Of a stretch of DNA of 64,000 nt, positions 16,198 through 26,705 are shown piece by piece. This DNA is from Acidobacteriota bacterium (GTDB lineage: Bacteria; Acidobacteriota; Terriglobia; Bryobacterales; Bryobacteraceae): assembly GCA_025353165.1 (NCBI GenBank), contig JANXRE010000016.1, positions 47,344 to 111,343 on the forward strand. The letters are read 5' to 3'. Each line of letters starts with the position of its first letter. The first letter of the stretch is position 1. The position numbers were made by a program, and so were the translations under genes. The notes under the pieces were generated by a model. The model was given only the letters and a program-made list of their open reading frames with translations, had not been told where the DNA came from and did not search any database.

Positions 16198-18428
16198 TCA
16201 GGATATCGCCGTCCGATTTCCCGCGGCGAGCCAGCTTCGGAACGACTCCCGTACTTTCTTAGCCCATCGCTCCTGCATCGAGCCCCATGGTTGGTCGTTG
16301 ATTAGGTACGTCCACGTGGACGACCGGTCGAACGCGGCCGGAGGCTCACTGTCGGAAGTAAGACCCTCGCGTTCGAAAGCTTCGACGAGTTCCCGCTCCA
16401 GTTGATCCTCGAGGCGTTCGAACATGAAGGTTGCCTCCATCAGGAACGCGTGTACCGGATCCTTGCCGGTCCACGAGATCCAGTGGATGCCGCCCCTGAG
16501 TTCGCCAATCGCCGCCAGGTAGTCGGCCCAGAGATCGTCCATCAGGTAGAGCGTCCAAAGGCGTTCGAGCTCGCTCAGCGTGTCCTCGCCAAGGCGTTCC
16601 CGCAACTCCGCAAATCTCTCGGGCGCAGCCTGTTCCAGGAGGCTCGGCGCGCGCCGGAACAGCACTTCCGTCCGTTTTGCCTGAAAATCCCGCCGCTGAG
16701 TTTCCAGCAGTCCTTCGTATTTCCAGAGCGTGCGCCGGATTTCCAGATTCTGCCCTTCGACGATGCGCTGCACCGTCGCGATTCCCTCGCGGACCCAGGG
16801 CGCGCGAATCTCGCGGCCGGGCATCCACTCCCTCCGGTCGCGGAGGGTCTCGAGAATCCCGTACCGCAGCATCAGGTCGTCTTCGAGCGAGACGATAAAC
16901 CGGGACGCTCCATTATCGCCCTGCCGCCCCGCGCGCCCGCGTAATTGGTTATCGATCCGCCTGGCCTCGTGGCGGTTGGTACCGATGACGTAGAGGCCGC
17001 CGAGTTCGCGAACCCGCTCGCCGTCCAGCGGAATGTCGGTTCCGCGGCCGGCCATGTTCGTCGAGATGGTGACAGCGCCCAGGCCGCCGGCTATCGCGAT
17101 GACGGCCGCCTCGGCCTCATCGTTGCGTGCGTTCAGCACCTGGTGCGGAACTCCGAACTGTTTGACGCGCCGGCTGAGCCGTTCACTTTCCTCGACGCTC
17201 GCCGTCCCCAACAGAATCGGGCGTCCGGTTGCGTTTACGCGAACGATCTCGTCGACGATCGCGCGCTCTTTCGACAGCTTGTCGCCGTAGATCGTGTCTG
17301 GCTCATCGATGCGGATCATGGGACGGTTGGTCGGAATCGCGATGGTCTCCAGTTGGTACACCTCGCGGAATTCAAGGGCCTGTGTGGCGGCGGTGCCGGT
17401 CATCCCGCAAATCCTCGGGTACTGCTTCACCAGATTCTGAAGGGTGATCGATCCCAGAACCCGTCCCTGCTGCTTGAGCGGAACGCCTTCCTTCGCCTCC
17501 AGCGCTGTCTGCAGGCCGGCGGGCCAGCGGCGATTTTGCGCGATGCGGCCCTTGAACTCGTCGACGAGTTCGATGCGATCGTTCTTGACTACATAGTCGA
17601 CGTCGCGCCGGAGGAGCGCATGCGCGTGCAGGGCGTCCTGCGCCGCCGTTAGAATAACGAGGTTCTCCGCATCGAACAGGTTCGAGCATCCGGTCGCCGC
17701 TTCGATTCGCGCGATCCCCCGGTCCGTCAACTGCGCGTTGCGGCCGTACTCGTCCCGGAAATAATCCCCGCCCACGCGCATGCTTCGGACCGCGGCTGCC
17801 ATTTTGTACGCGAGATCTGCTGGAATCTGGACCCCTCCCGCGATCACGAGCGGGATCCGTGCCTCGTCGATCAGGATAGAATCGCATTCGTCTATGAGTG
17901 CGAACCGGAATGGCCGCTGCACCATGTCCCGCGGTTCCAGCGCAAGCTGATCCCGGAGGAAGTCGAAACCAACCTCGTTGGCTGTTGCGTATGTGACATC
18001 GGCGCGATAGGCCGAGCGGCGTTCCCCCACGGACGACGCTTGCGTGATCGCCTGGGCATCCAGGCCGAGGAGGCGATATACGCCCGCCCCATCCAAGCCG
18101 CGTCGCGCCGCGCCAGATAATCGTTCGCAGTCCACACGTGAACGCCGCCGCCCAGGGCCTGATGGAATACTGTCAGTACCGCGGTAAGCGTTTTTCCTTC
18201 GCCCGTCTGCATCTCGGCGATCGCGCCGCCGTTCATGATCAGCGCGCCCAGGATCTGGACGTCGAAGGGTCTCACCCCCAGGCTGCGGCGAACGGCCTGC
18301 GCAGCCAGAGCAAACGATTCTTCGATGGGCGGTTCCGCCTGCCCGCGCAACTGCCGCGCGAGTTCGGTGATTCGCGCATCCGGTTCGGGATCGAGTTCGG
18401 CCTCACGGCGGCGAATCCTTTCGATCAC
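16198..18428 (-). pseudogene. SecA-like translocase ATPase, frameshifted
   Basis: An accessory SecA-type ATPase split by one frameshift. Frame 1 (GTG 18428 to about 18090) carries [14 protein letters not shown] (Walker A) and [17 protein letters not shown]. Frame 2 (from about 18087) resumes with [13 protein letters not shown] and carries [18 protein letters not shown] (DEAD box), MTGTA, STNMAGRGTDI and NQLRGRAGRQGDNGAS (motif VI). Adding one base in the four-G run at 18087-18090 (minus-strand ATGGGGCGGG) restores a continuous SecA of about 740 residues. The C-terminal zinc tail of canonical SecA is absent, as in SecA2-like proteins. It may be a real lesion or a homopolymer sequencing error. 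Coding sense upstream of 18428 suggests the natural start may lie nearer 18530. Confidence 0.85.
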
Positions 18429-18552
18429 TGGCGCGTAACGCGAAGCGTCGGGCGGTTGTGCGGCGTCCGGGCGGATCCGGCTCCACCAATTCTTCAGCCG
18501 CGGCCACAGATCGTTGATAGACGAAGCGGGTATGATTCCAGTCTAAAATGTT

Positions 18553-19023
18553 GTGGTGAAGCCGGGACGCTCCATGCCGGGCGGCTATGTGGACCGCGAG
18601 ACGATGCCCGCCGGCACCAGCGGACGGCCCCTGTGCCGGTGGTGCAATCTCGAAGTCCCCGCCGGCCGGTTCACGTTTTGCTCCGATTGGTGCGTGCACG
18701 AATGGAAACTGCGCACCGATCCTGGTTATCTCCGGAAAAAGGTGCTGGCCCGCGATCGCGGCGTCTGCGCCCTCTGCGCTATCGATTGCGAATCCGAGAT
18801 CCGCCGCCTAAAGCGCCTTTCCGGTTCCCGCCGCGTGGAAGGCTGGGCCCGGTGGGGACTGAGGCCGGGACAGAGGCGATCCCTGTGGGACGCCGACCAC
18901 ATTGTCCCCGTAGCCGAAGGTGGCGGCGAATGTGCCCTCGACAACATGCGGACGCTATGCCTGATTTGTCACCGCCGGGTCACTTCTGAATTGCGAGCGC
19001 GCCTGCGCCGCCCGCCGGCCTGA
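18553..19023 (+). CDS. HNH endonuclease domain protein
   Basis: A 156-residue protein ending in an HNH module: DADHIVPVAEGGGECALDNM with CLICHRR, and upstream cysteine pairs CRWC, CSDWC and CALC that would bind structural zinc. HNH proteins of this size act as nicking or double-strand nucleases in many contexts; nothing nearby (no restriction methylase, no phage genes) assigns a role. The start is GTG 18553 or the adjacent GTG 18556. It is divergent from the SecA-like gene. Confidence 0.82.
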   Translation: MVKPGRSMPGGYVDRETMPAGTSGRPLCRWCNLEVPAGRFTFCSDWCVHEWKLRTDPGYLRKKVLARDRGVCALCAIDCESEIRRLKRLSGSRRVEGWARWGLRPGQRRSLWDADHIVPVAEGGGECALDNMRTLCLICHRRVTSELRARLRRPPA

Positions 19024-19203
19024 TTTCTCGTGCGAAACGCTTTTGTCCTTGATCTACGGACGCGTGCTCGAAAAGCGCTCGAACGGCGTTCCATCGCTCT
19101 GAAATCGTGAAGGCCCGGAAGTGCGCGGTCGCCGTCGAACGAAAACTGGAGAGCACCAGGCTTCGGCTATGCCACCGCTGTTTCTGAGGTCCGATATGAT
19201 ACG

Positions 19204-19666
19204 TTGATGAAAGCGGAAAGCAGAAACTCTCGCAACATTCAGCGCGGTCGACGCCCTGGGAAAAGCGCGGTCCGGCTCGGCGTCGTCCTGATATTCCTAG
19301 TATCGTTCGGCGTACGATTCTCCCTAGTGCTGGCAGCCGGGCAATACCAAAACACCTCAAGATATGAGGTCGAGGCGGCGGCGCTCAATCTTGCGCGGAC
19401 GAAGACCCTGGCCAGTCCATATTCTGTGTCCACTGGGCCGACTGCCCACGTAATGCCTGGACATCCCGCAATCCTGGCGGGCGTCTCGGCCAGGCGTTGT
19501 CTTCAGCCTGGTCACGTTCGTCGTGTACCCACCGGTGTACTACCTTCTTCAGAGCTCAGTGCGGTACCGGTATCCGATCAATTGGATTTTTCTCCTGATG
19601 GCAGCGTACGCTTTGTGGCGCTTACGCGCCGGGCATGCCCGGGAAGGGAATACAGCGAATGGCTAA
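19204..19666 (+). pseudogene. Remnant of polytopic glycosyltransferase, internally deleted
   Basis: The first part (19204 to about 19480) encodes an N-terminal membrane helix (VRLGVVLIFLVSFGVRFSLV), then RYEVEAAALNLARTKTLAS and PYSVSTGPTAHVMPGHP, the periplasmic loop typical of GT39/ArnT-type membrane glycosyltransferases. From about 19500 another frame, ending at TAA 19664-19666, reads FSLVTFVVYPPVYYLLQSS and RYRYPINWIFLLMAAYALWR, which is the C-terminal end expected of the same kind of protein. Several hundred residues that should lie between are missing. I infer a large internal deletion. Confidence 0.65.
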
Positions 19667-19871
19667 TCACGCCGTGTCACCCCTGAATTGCGAGCTCATG
19701 AGCTGCCCGCCAGCGTGAGTTGTTCGTGGGAACTCTCCGATTTCCGAAGGTGTCTCTGATTCTGCACTTGGCCGAACAGACGCTGGGCGTTCGTGCCGTA
19801 AGTTACATCGACGAAGGTATCTCTCTAGTCTAGTACTGCACTTCTGGCTGTTGGCGTTGCTTCCTAGTCCG

Positions 19872-21145
19872 CTACGGTAGCGGGTTCACCTTATACAGAC
19901 CCGAGGCGTGCGGCGCGACGTGGAAGGTGGTTCCGTTTTGGAGCGCGCCCAGATCCTTGTGTTCCCACAAATCTCGAACCGAGCACTTGGTCGGCAATCC
20001 GAGCGCGCCAAAATCCACCTGTATCGGTATCGTTTGCTTGTCGCCGACGTTGAATACCGCGACATACTTCGCGCTCGATCCGGCCGCGTCCGCTACCCAG
20101 ACGACGCTATCGCCGCCTTCCGCGAAGGCCCGTCCGTGGGCGCCTGTCTGGTTCACGGCGAGCACTTCGTCATTGGTAATGAGCGACTGCGCGAACTCGT
20201 CGTTGTCCGGCAAGTTGCCGCCGAACATCAGCGGAGACTGGGCGATGGACCAAAGGCTCATCAATGTTTTTTGTTCGTCGCGGGTGAAACGCGTCATTCG
20301 AGGGTTGCCTCGCTCGGCGCGAATACCGATGCGTCCCAGCGGCAGCATGTCCGCGTCCGGCCACGCGCCGGGGCGGCCCATGCCGCTCCAGATCGACATC
20401 AGGATAAAATTCAGGAGCAGCGCTTTCCAGTCGCCCTAGAAGTCGTCGGAGATGCGCCACATGTTCGCGTTGTTCTGTAGGAATGCAACGACGTTTACCA
20501 TCGCCGGCCCGGGCGAAAGGCTGAGCACGATCGGGCGGCCCGTCTTCTGGATGGCCCGGTGCAAGGCGGCAATCTCGTCGCGGTGCGCAGGGCGTGCGAT
20601 ATCGTCGGCCTTGATGAAGTCCACGCCCCATCCGGCGTACATTTTCACGATCGAATCGTAGTAATCCTGCGCTCCCGTGCGGCTCATATCGACGCCGTAC
20701 ATATCGCTGTTCCACGGGCAAAGCGAGTGAACATTCGCGATCGCGGCCGCGCGCGGGGCCTTCCGCGGAATGCCGCGCATGATGTGAATGCCGAACCGGA
20801 GCCCCAGGGAATGAACGTAGTCCGCGAGGGGCTTGAAACCCTTTCCTCCCGCCGACGACGGAAAGCGGCTGACTGCCGGGGTCAGGCGGCCGTATTGGTC
20901 CATTGCGACATCGGCGCCTTCGCGGTACCCGTGCGACTGCGGATGTTGCTCGGACCATTGGATGTCCACCACGATGTAACGCCACCCGTGCTGCTTCAGG
21001 TGTTTCGCCATGTAATCGGCGTTGGCTTTCACTTCGGCGTCAGTTACCGTAGTGCCGAGCAATCCCAACTGTTCCAGCCCATTGGCGGTGTTGGCGCGAC
21101 GGGTCCGGACCATGCCAGCAAGAGCACAAGAGGCAGAAATGTCAT
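19872..21145 (-). pseudogene. GH27 alpha-galactosidase, two inactivating lesions
   Basis: The gene begins at ATG 21145 with a signal peptide and the family start APTPPMGWNSWDC, then shifts frame at about 21057 (a TTC codon appears reduced to TC), after which GTTVTDAEVKANADYMAKHL continues. The barrel follows: HGWRYIVVDIQWSE, GLRFGIHIMRGIPRKA and GVDFIKADD (nucleophile region). At 20436-20438 an in-frame TAG replaces the tryptophan codon expected in ISDDF-W-GDWKALLLNF. The rest (GRPGAWPDADMLPLG, LWSIAQSPLMFGGNLP) and the C-terminal beta domain remain open to 19872. Two independent lesions make functional full-length product unlikely. The ATG overlaps the upstream DinB stop (ATGA). Confidence 0.88.
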
Positions 21146-21639
21146 GACGTTGCCCTCACCACTTTGGCGGTGACAATCGCTGCGCCGACGTGGCGCTGTG
21201 CGTGTTCCGCGATGTGTGCGACCAGCCCGCCGACGGTGGTCGGCAATTGCTTGCGGCCGATATAGCGCGGCTCGGTCCAGGACGCCGGATCGATGCCGCG
21301 CGCGGCCTGTTCAGCCTCCCGTAGATGCGCATCCAATTGCGCCAGGAGATCTTCGCGCGAGGCGCCGGGAGTCTTCTCGGATTTCAGGTCTGCCAATTGC
21401 GCTTCCGAAAGCTGCCCGCCTTGCAGATAGACCATCAGACGCTCCACGCTCCCCCCGATATGGCGGACATGGAAGCCGACCGGTCCGAGGTCGAACGGCG
21501 CGGCCCACATCTGTCCGGCCGAAAGGCCGGCCGTCCATTTTTCCAGATCCTCGCGCACCTGCTGGAACGAAAACAACAGAGGCTGTACCAGCGGGGGCAC
21601 GCCCTCAATGGGTCCGCACATCCAGGGTTCGGTGCTCAC
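21142..21639 (-). CDS. DinB family protein
   Basis: A 165-residue helical protein with GFHVRHIGGSVERLMVYL (about residues 55-72) and GLVAHIAEHAQRHVGAAIV near the C-terminus, the spaced histidines of the DinB superfamily. The start is GTG 21639 (an ATG six codons in is possible). It is the first gene of a unit whose second member is the broken GH27 gene, and it is intact although its partner is not. Enzymatic role unknown. Confidence 0.82.
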   Translation of the reverse strand: MSTEPWMCGPIEGVPPLVQPLLFSFQQVREDLEKWTAGLSAGQMWAAPFDLGPVGFHVRHIGGSVERLMVYLQGGQLSEAQLADLKSEKTPGASREDLLAQLDAHLREAEQAARGIDPASWTEPRYIGRKQLPTTVGGLVAHIAEHAQRHVGAAIVTAKVVRATS

Positions 21640-21675
21640 GCGCCCAGTGTAACGTAGCTGAGGTTACGCTTTCAG

Positions 21676-21705
21676 TTGAGGCTCGCGCCGAGCGTCTGTT
21701 ATTCT
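21676..21705 (+). promoter_or_regulatory. Possible sigma-70 promoter for yebC
   Basis: TTGAGG at 21676-21681 and TATTCT at 21700-21705 are separated by 18 bp, a reasonable -35/-10 pair 55 bp before the yebC ATG. Just upstream is a short inverted repeat (GTAAC at 21651-21655 and GTTAC at 21663-21667). Prediction by eye only. Confidence 0.35.
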
Positions 21706-21759
21706 TTAATATCGGGCTACAGCCGAACGCAATCCCTCCTTCCAAGTAGAGGTTTCACC

Positions 21760-22503
21760 ATGTCAGGTCATTCGAAGTGGGCGACAATCAAGCACAAGAA
21801 AGCCGCTCTCGACTCCAAGCGGGGGGCAGTGTTCACCCGCATCATCAAGGAAATCACGATTGCCGCGCGCGGCGGCGGCGATCAGGACGCCAACCCGCGC
21901 CTGCGAACTGCGGTCGCGGCTGCAAAGGCCGCCAGCATGCCCGCGGATAACATCAAGCGCGCCATCATGCGGGGCACCGGCGAACTCGAAGGACTGACCA
22001 TCGAAGAAATCCGCTTTGAAGGATACGGCCCCGGCGGCGCCGCGGTCCTGGTGGACTGCGTCACCGACAACCGCAACCGCACCGTAAGCGAGATCCGCCA
22101 CCTCCTTTCAAAGCATGGCGGCAACCTCGGCGAGCAGAACAGCGTCGGATGGATGTTCGAGCGCAAGAGCCAGATTTTGATCGAACAAGAGAGGGCCACC
22201 GAGGACCAGCTCATGAACATCGTGCTCGACGCGGGTGCCGACGATCTTCGCGGGGATGGCGCGCTCTGGGAGATTCTGTCCGATCCGAATTCGCACGAGC
22301 AGGTGCTCAACGCGTTTCAAAAGGCGGGGTTGGAGACGGTGTCCGCCCAGATCGCGATGATCCCCAAGAATCTGGTGAAGCTCGAGGGAAAGCAGGCGGC
22401 TGGGATGTTGCGGTTGAGCGAGGCGCTTGAAGAGAACGAAGACGTTCAGAACGTGTACTCGAATTACGATATTGACGAGGATGAGATGGAGGCGCTCGCG
22501 TAG
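21760..22503 (+). CDS. yebC: YebC/PmpR family protein
   Basis: A 247-residue protein starting with the invariant [19 protein letters not shown], followed by [20 protein letters not shown] and [15 protein letters not shown]. The fold has three domains (helical, then two alpha/beta). Family members act as DNA-binding regulators and, in some bacteria, relieve ribosome stalling at proline runs. The frame extends 28 codons upstream, but ATG 21760 has an AGAGG 7 bases before it and the conserved N-terminus. It is next to ruvC, a common arrangement. Confidence 0.95.
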   Translation: MSGHSKWATIKHKKAALDSKRGAVFTRIIKEITIAARGGGDQDANPRLRTAVAAAKAASMPADNIKRAIMRGTGELEGLTIEEIRFEGYGPGGAAVLVDCVTDNRNRTVSEIRHLLSKHGGNLGEQNSVGWMFERKSQILIEQERATEDQLMNIVLDAGADDLRGDGALWEILSDPNSHEQVLNAFQKAGLETVSAQIAMIPKNLVKLEGKQAAGMLRLSEALEENEDVQNVYSNYDIDEDEMEALA

Positions 22504-22517
22504 GGCTGCTTTTTCGC

Positions 22518-23003
22518 ATGCGCGTCCTTGGCATCGATTGCGGGACTGAGCGCACCGGATACGGTGTCGTGGACAGCGATGGCCGGGCGCACCGGACCGT
22601 CGACTTCGGCGTGATCCGCACCAGCCCTCGAGACCCGCTGGAGCGGAGACTGGCCGAAATCGCCGCCGCCCTGCGCGACGTGATCAGCCGCAACGCCCCG
22701 AGCGCGGCCGCGGTGGAAGAAGTTTTCTTTTCGATAAATGTGAAGACGGCGCTCAAACTGGCGCACGTGCGCGGCGTGGCGCTGCTGGCGATTGCCGAGG
22801 CGGGTTTGCCGCTGGGAGAATACTCGCCGATGGCGATCAAAACGAGCGTGGTCGGTTACGGCCGCGCCGAGAAGCATCAGGTGCAACTCATGGTGAGCAA
22901 CCTGCTGGGACTGAAAGAGCCCATCGAATCCGAAGACGCGAGCGATGCGCTGGCGGTAGCGATCTGCCACGCCTGTTCGACAGCCAGGGCAGTGATTCGA
23001 TGA
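22518..23003 (+). CDS. ruvC: Crossover junction endodeoxyribonuclease RuvC
   Basis: This enzyme resolves Holliday junctions in recombination repair. It is 161 residues long with an RNase H-like fold. The acidic catalytic residues are visible: Asp7 (LGIDCGT), Glu68 (AVEEVFFS, with the following [14 protein letters not shown]), and Asp140/Asp143 in the C-terminal helix ([14 protein letters not shown]). It lies 14 bp after yebC; ruvA and ruvB are not adjacent. Confidence 0.96.
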   Translation: MRVLGIDCGTERTGYGVVDSDGRAHRTVDFGVIRTSPRDPLERRLAEIAAALRDVISRNAPSAAAVEEVFFSINVKTALKLAHVRGVALLAIAEAGLPLGEYSPMAIKTSVVGYGRAEKHQVQLMVSNLLGLKEPIESEDASDALAVAICHACSTARAVIR

Positions 23004-23623
23004 AGCTCGTTTCCGCGGCTCTGGTATTCGGCCTCTGCGCGGCGGCTCAATCGCCGCGGATCTTTTATTCCAAAAGTTTTCCACGCAGCGCGCCACCTTA
23101 TTCGCAAGTGACTGTAGAAAGAGACGGGTCCTCGGTTTACATGGAAGATCTGAAAGACGAGCAGCCGCTCAAATTCAAGCTCACTGAGACTGAGGTCTCC
23201 ACCGTCTTTTCGCTGGCTTCGAAACTTGACAACTTCAAGCGGCCCCTGGAATCCGGTTTGAAAGTGGCCAATTTGGGTCAGAAAACGTTTCGCTATGAAA
23301 ACGGGACGGAGAAGGGCGAGCAGAAATTCAACTACTCGACCGATGAAACCGCTCGCGTTTTGCTGGACGTGTTCGAGCGCATCGTCGATAGCGAGCGCCT
23401 TCTGATCGACCTCGAACGGACGGTCCGTTTCGATCGTATCGGAGTGAATCAGGCGGTAATGGACCTGGCCGTCGCTTTTGATAAGAAACGGCTGGTCGCT
23501 CCCGAACAGTTCCTGCCCATGTTGGATCGCATCGTGAACAACGACGCCTTCGTCCACCTCGCCCGCCAGCGCGCCGCGTCTCTCGCGGATGCATTCCGCG
23601 GCCAGAAGCCGAAGTCCGAATGA
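23000..23623 (+). CDS. Secreted protein of unknown function
   Basis: A 207-residue protein with an N-terminal signal ([17 protein letters not shown]) that overlaps the ruvC stop by four bases. The middle is beta-rich ([34 protein letters not shown]), and the C-terminal third is helical ([20 protein letters not shown]). No family was recognised. It is coupled to the TPR-thioredoxin gene downstream (4-bp overlap), which suggests joint function in the periplasm. Confidence 0.72.
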   Translation: MKLVSAALVFGLCAAAQSPRIFYSKSFPRSAPPYSQVTVERDGSSVYMEDLKDEQPLKFKLTETEVSTVFSLASKLDNFKRPLESGLKVANLGQKTFRYENGTEKGEQKFNYSTDETARVLLDVFERIVDSERLLIDLERTVRFDRIGVNQAVMDLAVAFDKKRLVAPEQFLPMLDRIVNNDAFVHLARQRAASLADAFRGQKPKSE

Positions 23624-24870
23624 TTCGCTGCATCTGTGTTTTCTATCTTGCCGCCGGTTTGGCGGCGTTTGCGCAAACGGAGCTTTCCGAGGCCGAGCAG
23701 GAGCACTTGCGAACCGCCCTCGGACACGCGACGAACGCGCCCCAGGACATCACTCGCGCTCTCGAGCAGCACCTTGAGAAATTCCCGATGTCGCCGAAGC
23801 GCGACGAGATCGAACGTGCCCTGGCCAAGGCTGCGATCGAGATGAAGGACGACCGGCGCACCGTTCTGTACGGCGAGCGGGTTCTGGCGAAGCAGCCGGA
23901 CGATGTTCAACTGCTGGATCACGTCTGCCGCGTGCTGGTTCGCGCGGGCGACAAGGAATCGGCGGTACGCGCACTGAAGTATGCGAGGCTGTACGAGCAG
24001 GCGATCGCGGGCGTCACCGTCGAGAAAGACGCGAGCGGCGCCGAGAAGGCAAAGCGCCGCGACACGCTGGACAACAGCCTGGGCCGCGCGCTGCTACTGC
24101 AAGCGCAGGCGCAGGCCGCTCTCGGAAATCTCGAGGATGCCGTCGCGCTCACCAAGCGCGCCTACGATGTCTTTCCCGGAGCGCCTCCGGCCAGCGAGAG
24201 AGCCCGGTGGCTGGTGAAACTCGGCCGGCTAGACGAGGCGTCGCAAGCCTATGCGGACGCCTTCACGGTTCCCGATCCGAAAACGACCGACACCGACCGC
24301 GCGACGTACCGGCGGCGGCTCGGTGAGGTATACACCAAGTGGAAGGGATCGGAAGCGGGCCTGGGCGACCTCGTTCTTCAGGCCTACGATCGCAACCTCG
24401 CCAAGGTGACGGAACGAATGCTCGCGCTCAAGCAGTTCGATCCGAACCTGGGGTTGACGAATCCCATGGAGTTCACGATTTCCGGCGTGAACGGAGGCCG
24501 CCTGAGCCTCTCCTCGCTGGCCGGCAAGGTGGTCGTGATGGACTTTTGGGCAACCTGGTGCGGGCCATGCCGCTTGCAGCAACCACTTTACGAGGAGGTC
24601 AAGAAGAAGTTCGCCGGGCGCGACGACCTGGTTTTCCTGGCCATCGATACGGACGAGGAGCGGGACATCGTAAAGCCGTTCCTCGATGCCCAGAAATGGA
24701 AGACCAGCGCTTACTTTGACGACGGCCTCGGCCAGGCGCTGCGCATCTCTTCGATCCCCACTACGCTCATCGTGGACAAGCGCGGCAACATCTCGGGACG
24801 GATGAACGGGTTCGATCCCGAGCAGTTCGTCTCCATGTTGAGCGATCGCATCGAAGAGGCGTTACAGTAG
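23620..24870 (+). CDS. TPR and TlpA-like thioredoxin domain protein
   Basis: A 416-residue exported protein. A signal peptide ([19 protein letters not shown]) is followed by helical TPR-type repeats to about residue 240 and then a TlpA/ResA thioredoxin domain from about 275. The active site is [10 protein letters not shown] (Cys about 312 and 315), and the cis-proline region is [12 protein letters not shown]. It probably reduces periplasmic disulfides, with the TPR region binding partners. It is in one transcript with the secreted protein upstream; deoB begins 5 bp later. Confidence 0.9.
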   Translation: MIRCICVFYLAAGLAAFAQTELSEAEQEHLRTALGHATNAPQDITRALEQHLEKFPMSPKRDEIERALAKAAIEMKDDRRTVLYGERVLAKQPDDVQLLDHVCRVLVRAGDKESAVRALKYARLYEQAIAGVTVEKDASGAEKAKRRDTLDNSLGRALLLQAQAQAALGNLEDAVALTKRAYDVFPGAPPASERARWLVKLGRLDEASQAYADAFTVPDPKTTDTDRATYRRRLGEVYTKWKGSEAGLGDLVLQAYDRNLAKVTERMLALKQFDPNLGLTNPMEFTISGVNGGRLSLSSLAGKVVVMDFWATWCGPCRLQQPLYEEVKKKFAGRDDLVFLAIDTDEERDIVKPFLDAQKWKTSAYFDDGLGQALRISSIPTTLIVDKRGNISGRMNGFDPEQFVSMLSDRIEEALQ

Positions 24871-24874
24871 GCCG

Positions 24875-26044
24875 ATGGCGTTCGACCGGGTGATCTGGAT
24901 CGTGCTCGACAGCGTCGGCATTGGCGAGATGCCGGACGCCGCCGAATACGGCGATGCGGGATCGGACACATTGGGAAACATCGCGCGGCTCCGGCCGTTG
25001 AACCTTCCCAACCTGCGGCGTCTCGGGCTGGCGAATATTCGCCCAATCGCGGGACTTGCGCCGGTCGCAAATCCAGAGGGATCTTTCGGGCGCTGCGCGC
25101 TTGCATCGCCCGGTAAGGATACGATCACCGGCCATTGGGAGATGGCCGGCATCCTCCTCCAAGAGCCGTTTCCCCTGTACCCGCACGGATTCCCGCCCAC
25201 CGTGATGGAGGAATTCGAGCGCCGCATCGGGCGGCACACGCTCGGCAACAAGCCCGCGTCGGGAACCGAGATTATCGGGGAACTCGGCGAAGAGCACATG
25301 AACACCGGCTCGCCGATTGTCTACACCTCGGCCGACAGCGTGTTCCAAGTGGCGGCGCACGAAGAAATCATCCCGCTGTGGGAGCTGTACAACATGTGCG
25401 AAACCGCGCGCGGCATTCTGCGCGGGCCGCACGAGGTCGGGCGCGTGATTGCGCGGCCGTTCATCGGGCAGCCCGGGGCATTTGAGCGTACGGCCAACCG
25501 TCACGATTACGCGGTTCCGCCGCCCAAAGGAATGCTTCTCGACCGCCTCGAAGAACGCAAGGTTCCGGTTTTCAGCGTAGGCAAAATCATCGATGTCTTC
25601 CTCGGCCGCGGCATTGGCCGTTACGAGAAGACGAAAACGAACGCCGATGGAATGGCTAAGACGCTGGCCGCAATGGAAGAGGCGGGGCGCGGCTTGATTT
25701 TCACGAACCTGGTCGACTTTGACATGCTGTACGGGCACCGCAACGACGTTGAGGGCTATGCGCGCGCTCTCGAAGAAGCGGACCGCTGGCTTCCGGAGTT
25801 GGAAAGCGCGATGCACGAAGGCGACCTTGTGATTCTCACCGCCGACCACGGCTGCGACCCGACCACGCCGTCGACGGATCACAGCCGCGAGTACACGCCG
25901 CTGCTGACCTACGGCCCGAAGGCAAAGGCGGGGGTCAATCTTGGGACGCGCGCGACACTGGCCGACATAGGGCAGACTGTGGCGGAGAATTTCGGTACGT
26001 CCATCGCGACAGGCGCCAGTTTCCTGGCTGCTATCACGCACTAG
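24875..26044 (+). CDS. deoB: Phosphopentomutase
   Basis: This enzyme interconverts ribose-1-phosphate and ribose-5-phosphate (and the deoxy forms) in nucleoside salvage. It is an alkaline-phosphatase-superfamily metalloenzyme of 389 residues. Metal-site motifs are [13 protein letters not shown] at the N-terminus, [11 protein letters not shown] with the phosphorylated Thr region (about residue 85), and [20 protein letters not shown] near the C-terminus. GSDTLGNIA is also typical. Full length. Its stop overlaps the end of a convergent broken gene by four bases. Confidence 0.96.
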   Translation: MAFDRVIWIVLDSVGIGEMPDAAEYGDAGSDTLGNIARLRPLNLPNLRRLGLANIRPIAGLAPVANPEGSFGRCALASPGKDTITGHWEMAGILLQEPFPLYPHGFPPTVMEEFERRIGRHTLGNKPASGTEIIGELGEEHMNTGSPIVYTSADSVFQVAAHEEIIPLWELYNMCETARGILRGPHEVGRVIARPFIGQPGAFERTANRHDYAVPPPKGMLLDRLEERKVPVFSVGKIIDVFLGRGIGRYEKTKTNADGMAKTLAAMEEAGRGLIFTNLVDFDMLYGHRNDVEGYARALEEADRWLPELESAMHEGDLVILTADHGCDPTTPSTDHSREYTPLLTYGPKAKAGVNLGTRATLADIGQTVAENFGTSIATGASFLAAITH

Positions 26045-26604
26045 CGCTGCAGAATCCGCGCCAACTTCCGGCACGATTCCGCCTTAGCTTGCACCTCGGC
26101 CGCGTCCGGAGCCTTCGGCGTGGTGCTCAGGTACTCCTCGAATTGCGCGCGCGCTCCCGAGTAATCATATTTGCGGAAAAGAACCTCGCCCAGCAGCTTT
26201 CGCAAACGGGGCAATGAGTTTATGCGATCGGCATCGATACCAGCCGTTAGCGGCGCCCTCAGCTTCCTCGAGCTCAGGTCGGCGTATCCACGGTGACGGA
26301 CGAGCCGGTGCCGAAGCGCCTCGGCGTTCTCCTTTAGGTGATGACTGAATCCTTGCGCGATCACCAACCAGATGCAATCGGGAGAGATCGTCAGCGGGCG
26401 GTGCTGGCTGAAGGCGGTGCCGACAGCATCGATGAACGGATGAGACCGGCTGACGACATTGGCCGGACGGGCATCCGGCCAACCCTCCCGAAGCGAATCG
26501 AAGTTGGTGTTCGTAACCGGCCGCTCCGCACCCGGCAATAACAAGATGTTCCGCTTGAAGCGGTGGCTCAGCCCATCCGCCAGGCTTTCGGTCCATATTG
26601 GCTT
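26041..26604 (-). pseudogene. DUF4419-like fragment joined to TPR-like C-terminus
   Basis: The frame is open from about 26604 without a clear start codon (TTG 26544 is the first). The N-terminal part (TNTNFDSLREGWPDA, SRSHPFIDAVGTAFSQHRPL, ISPDCIWLVIAQGFSHH, ENAEALRHRLVRH) matches the beginning of DUF4419 proteins. After about 26290 that similarity ends, and the C-terminal 60 residues (LGEVLFRKYDYSGARAQFEE, then [14 protein letters not shown]) look like a TPR-repeat protein end. The chimera is best explained by a deletion fusing two genes. A function is unlikely. Confidence 0.6.
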
Positions 26605-26705
26605 TTAAGCGCGCTCGACATCATCGACACGAAACGTCACGGGGCGGGGAATCTACAATTCGGACGGCATACAACTACGGAAATTGTAGCGCGCCCTCCC
26701 GCGGC

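Noticed and set aside
18980..19360. 126-codon minus-strand frame in the spacer after the HNH gene
   Set aside because: No start context, composition unlike neighbours, and it overlaps a plus-strand gene remnant.
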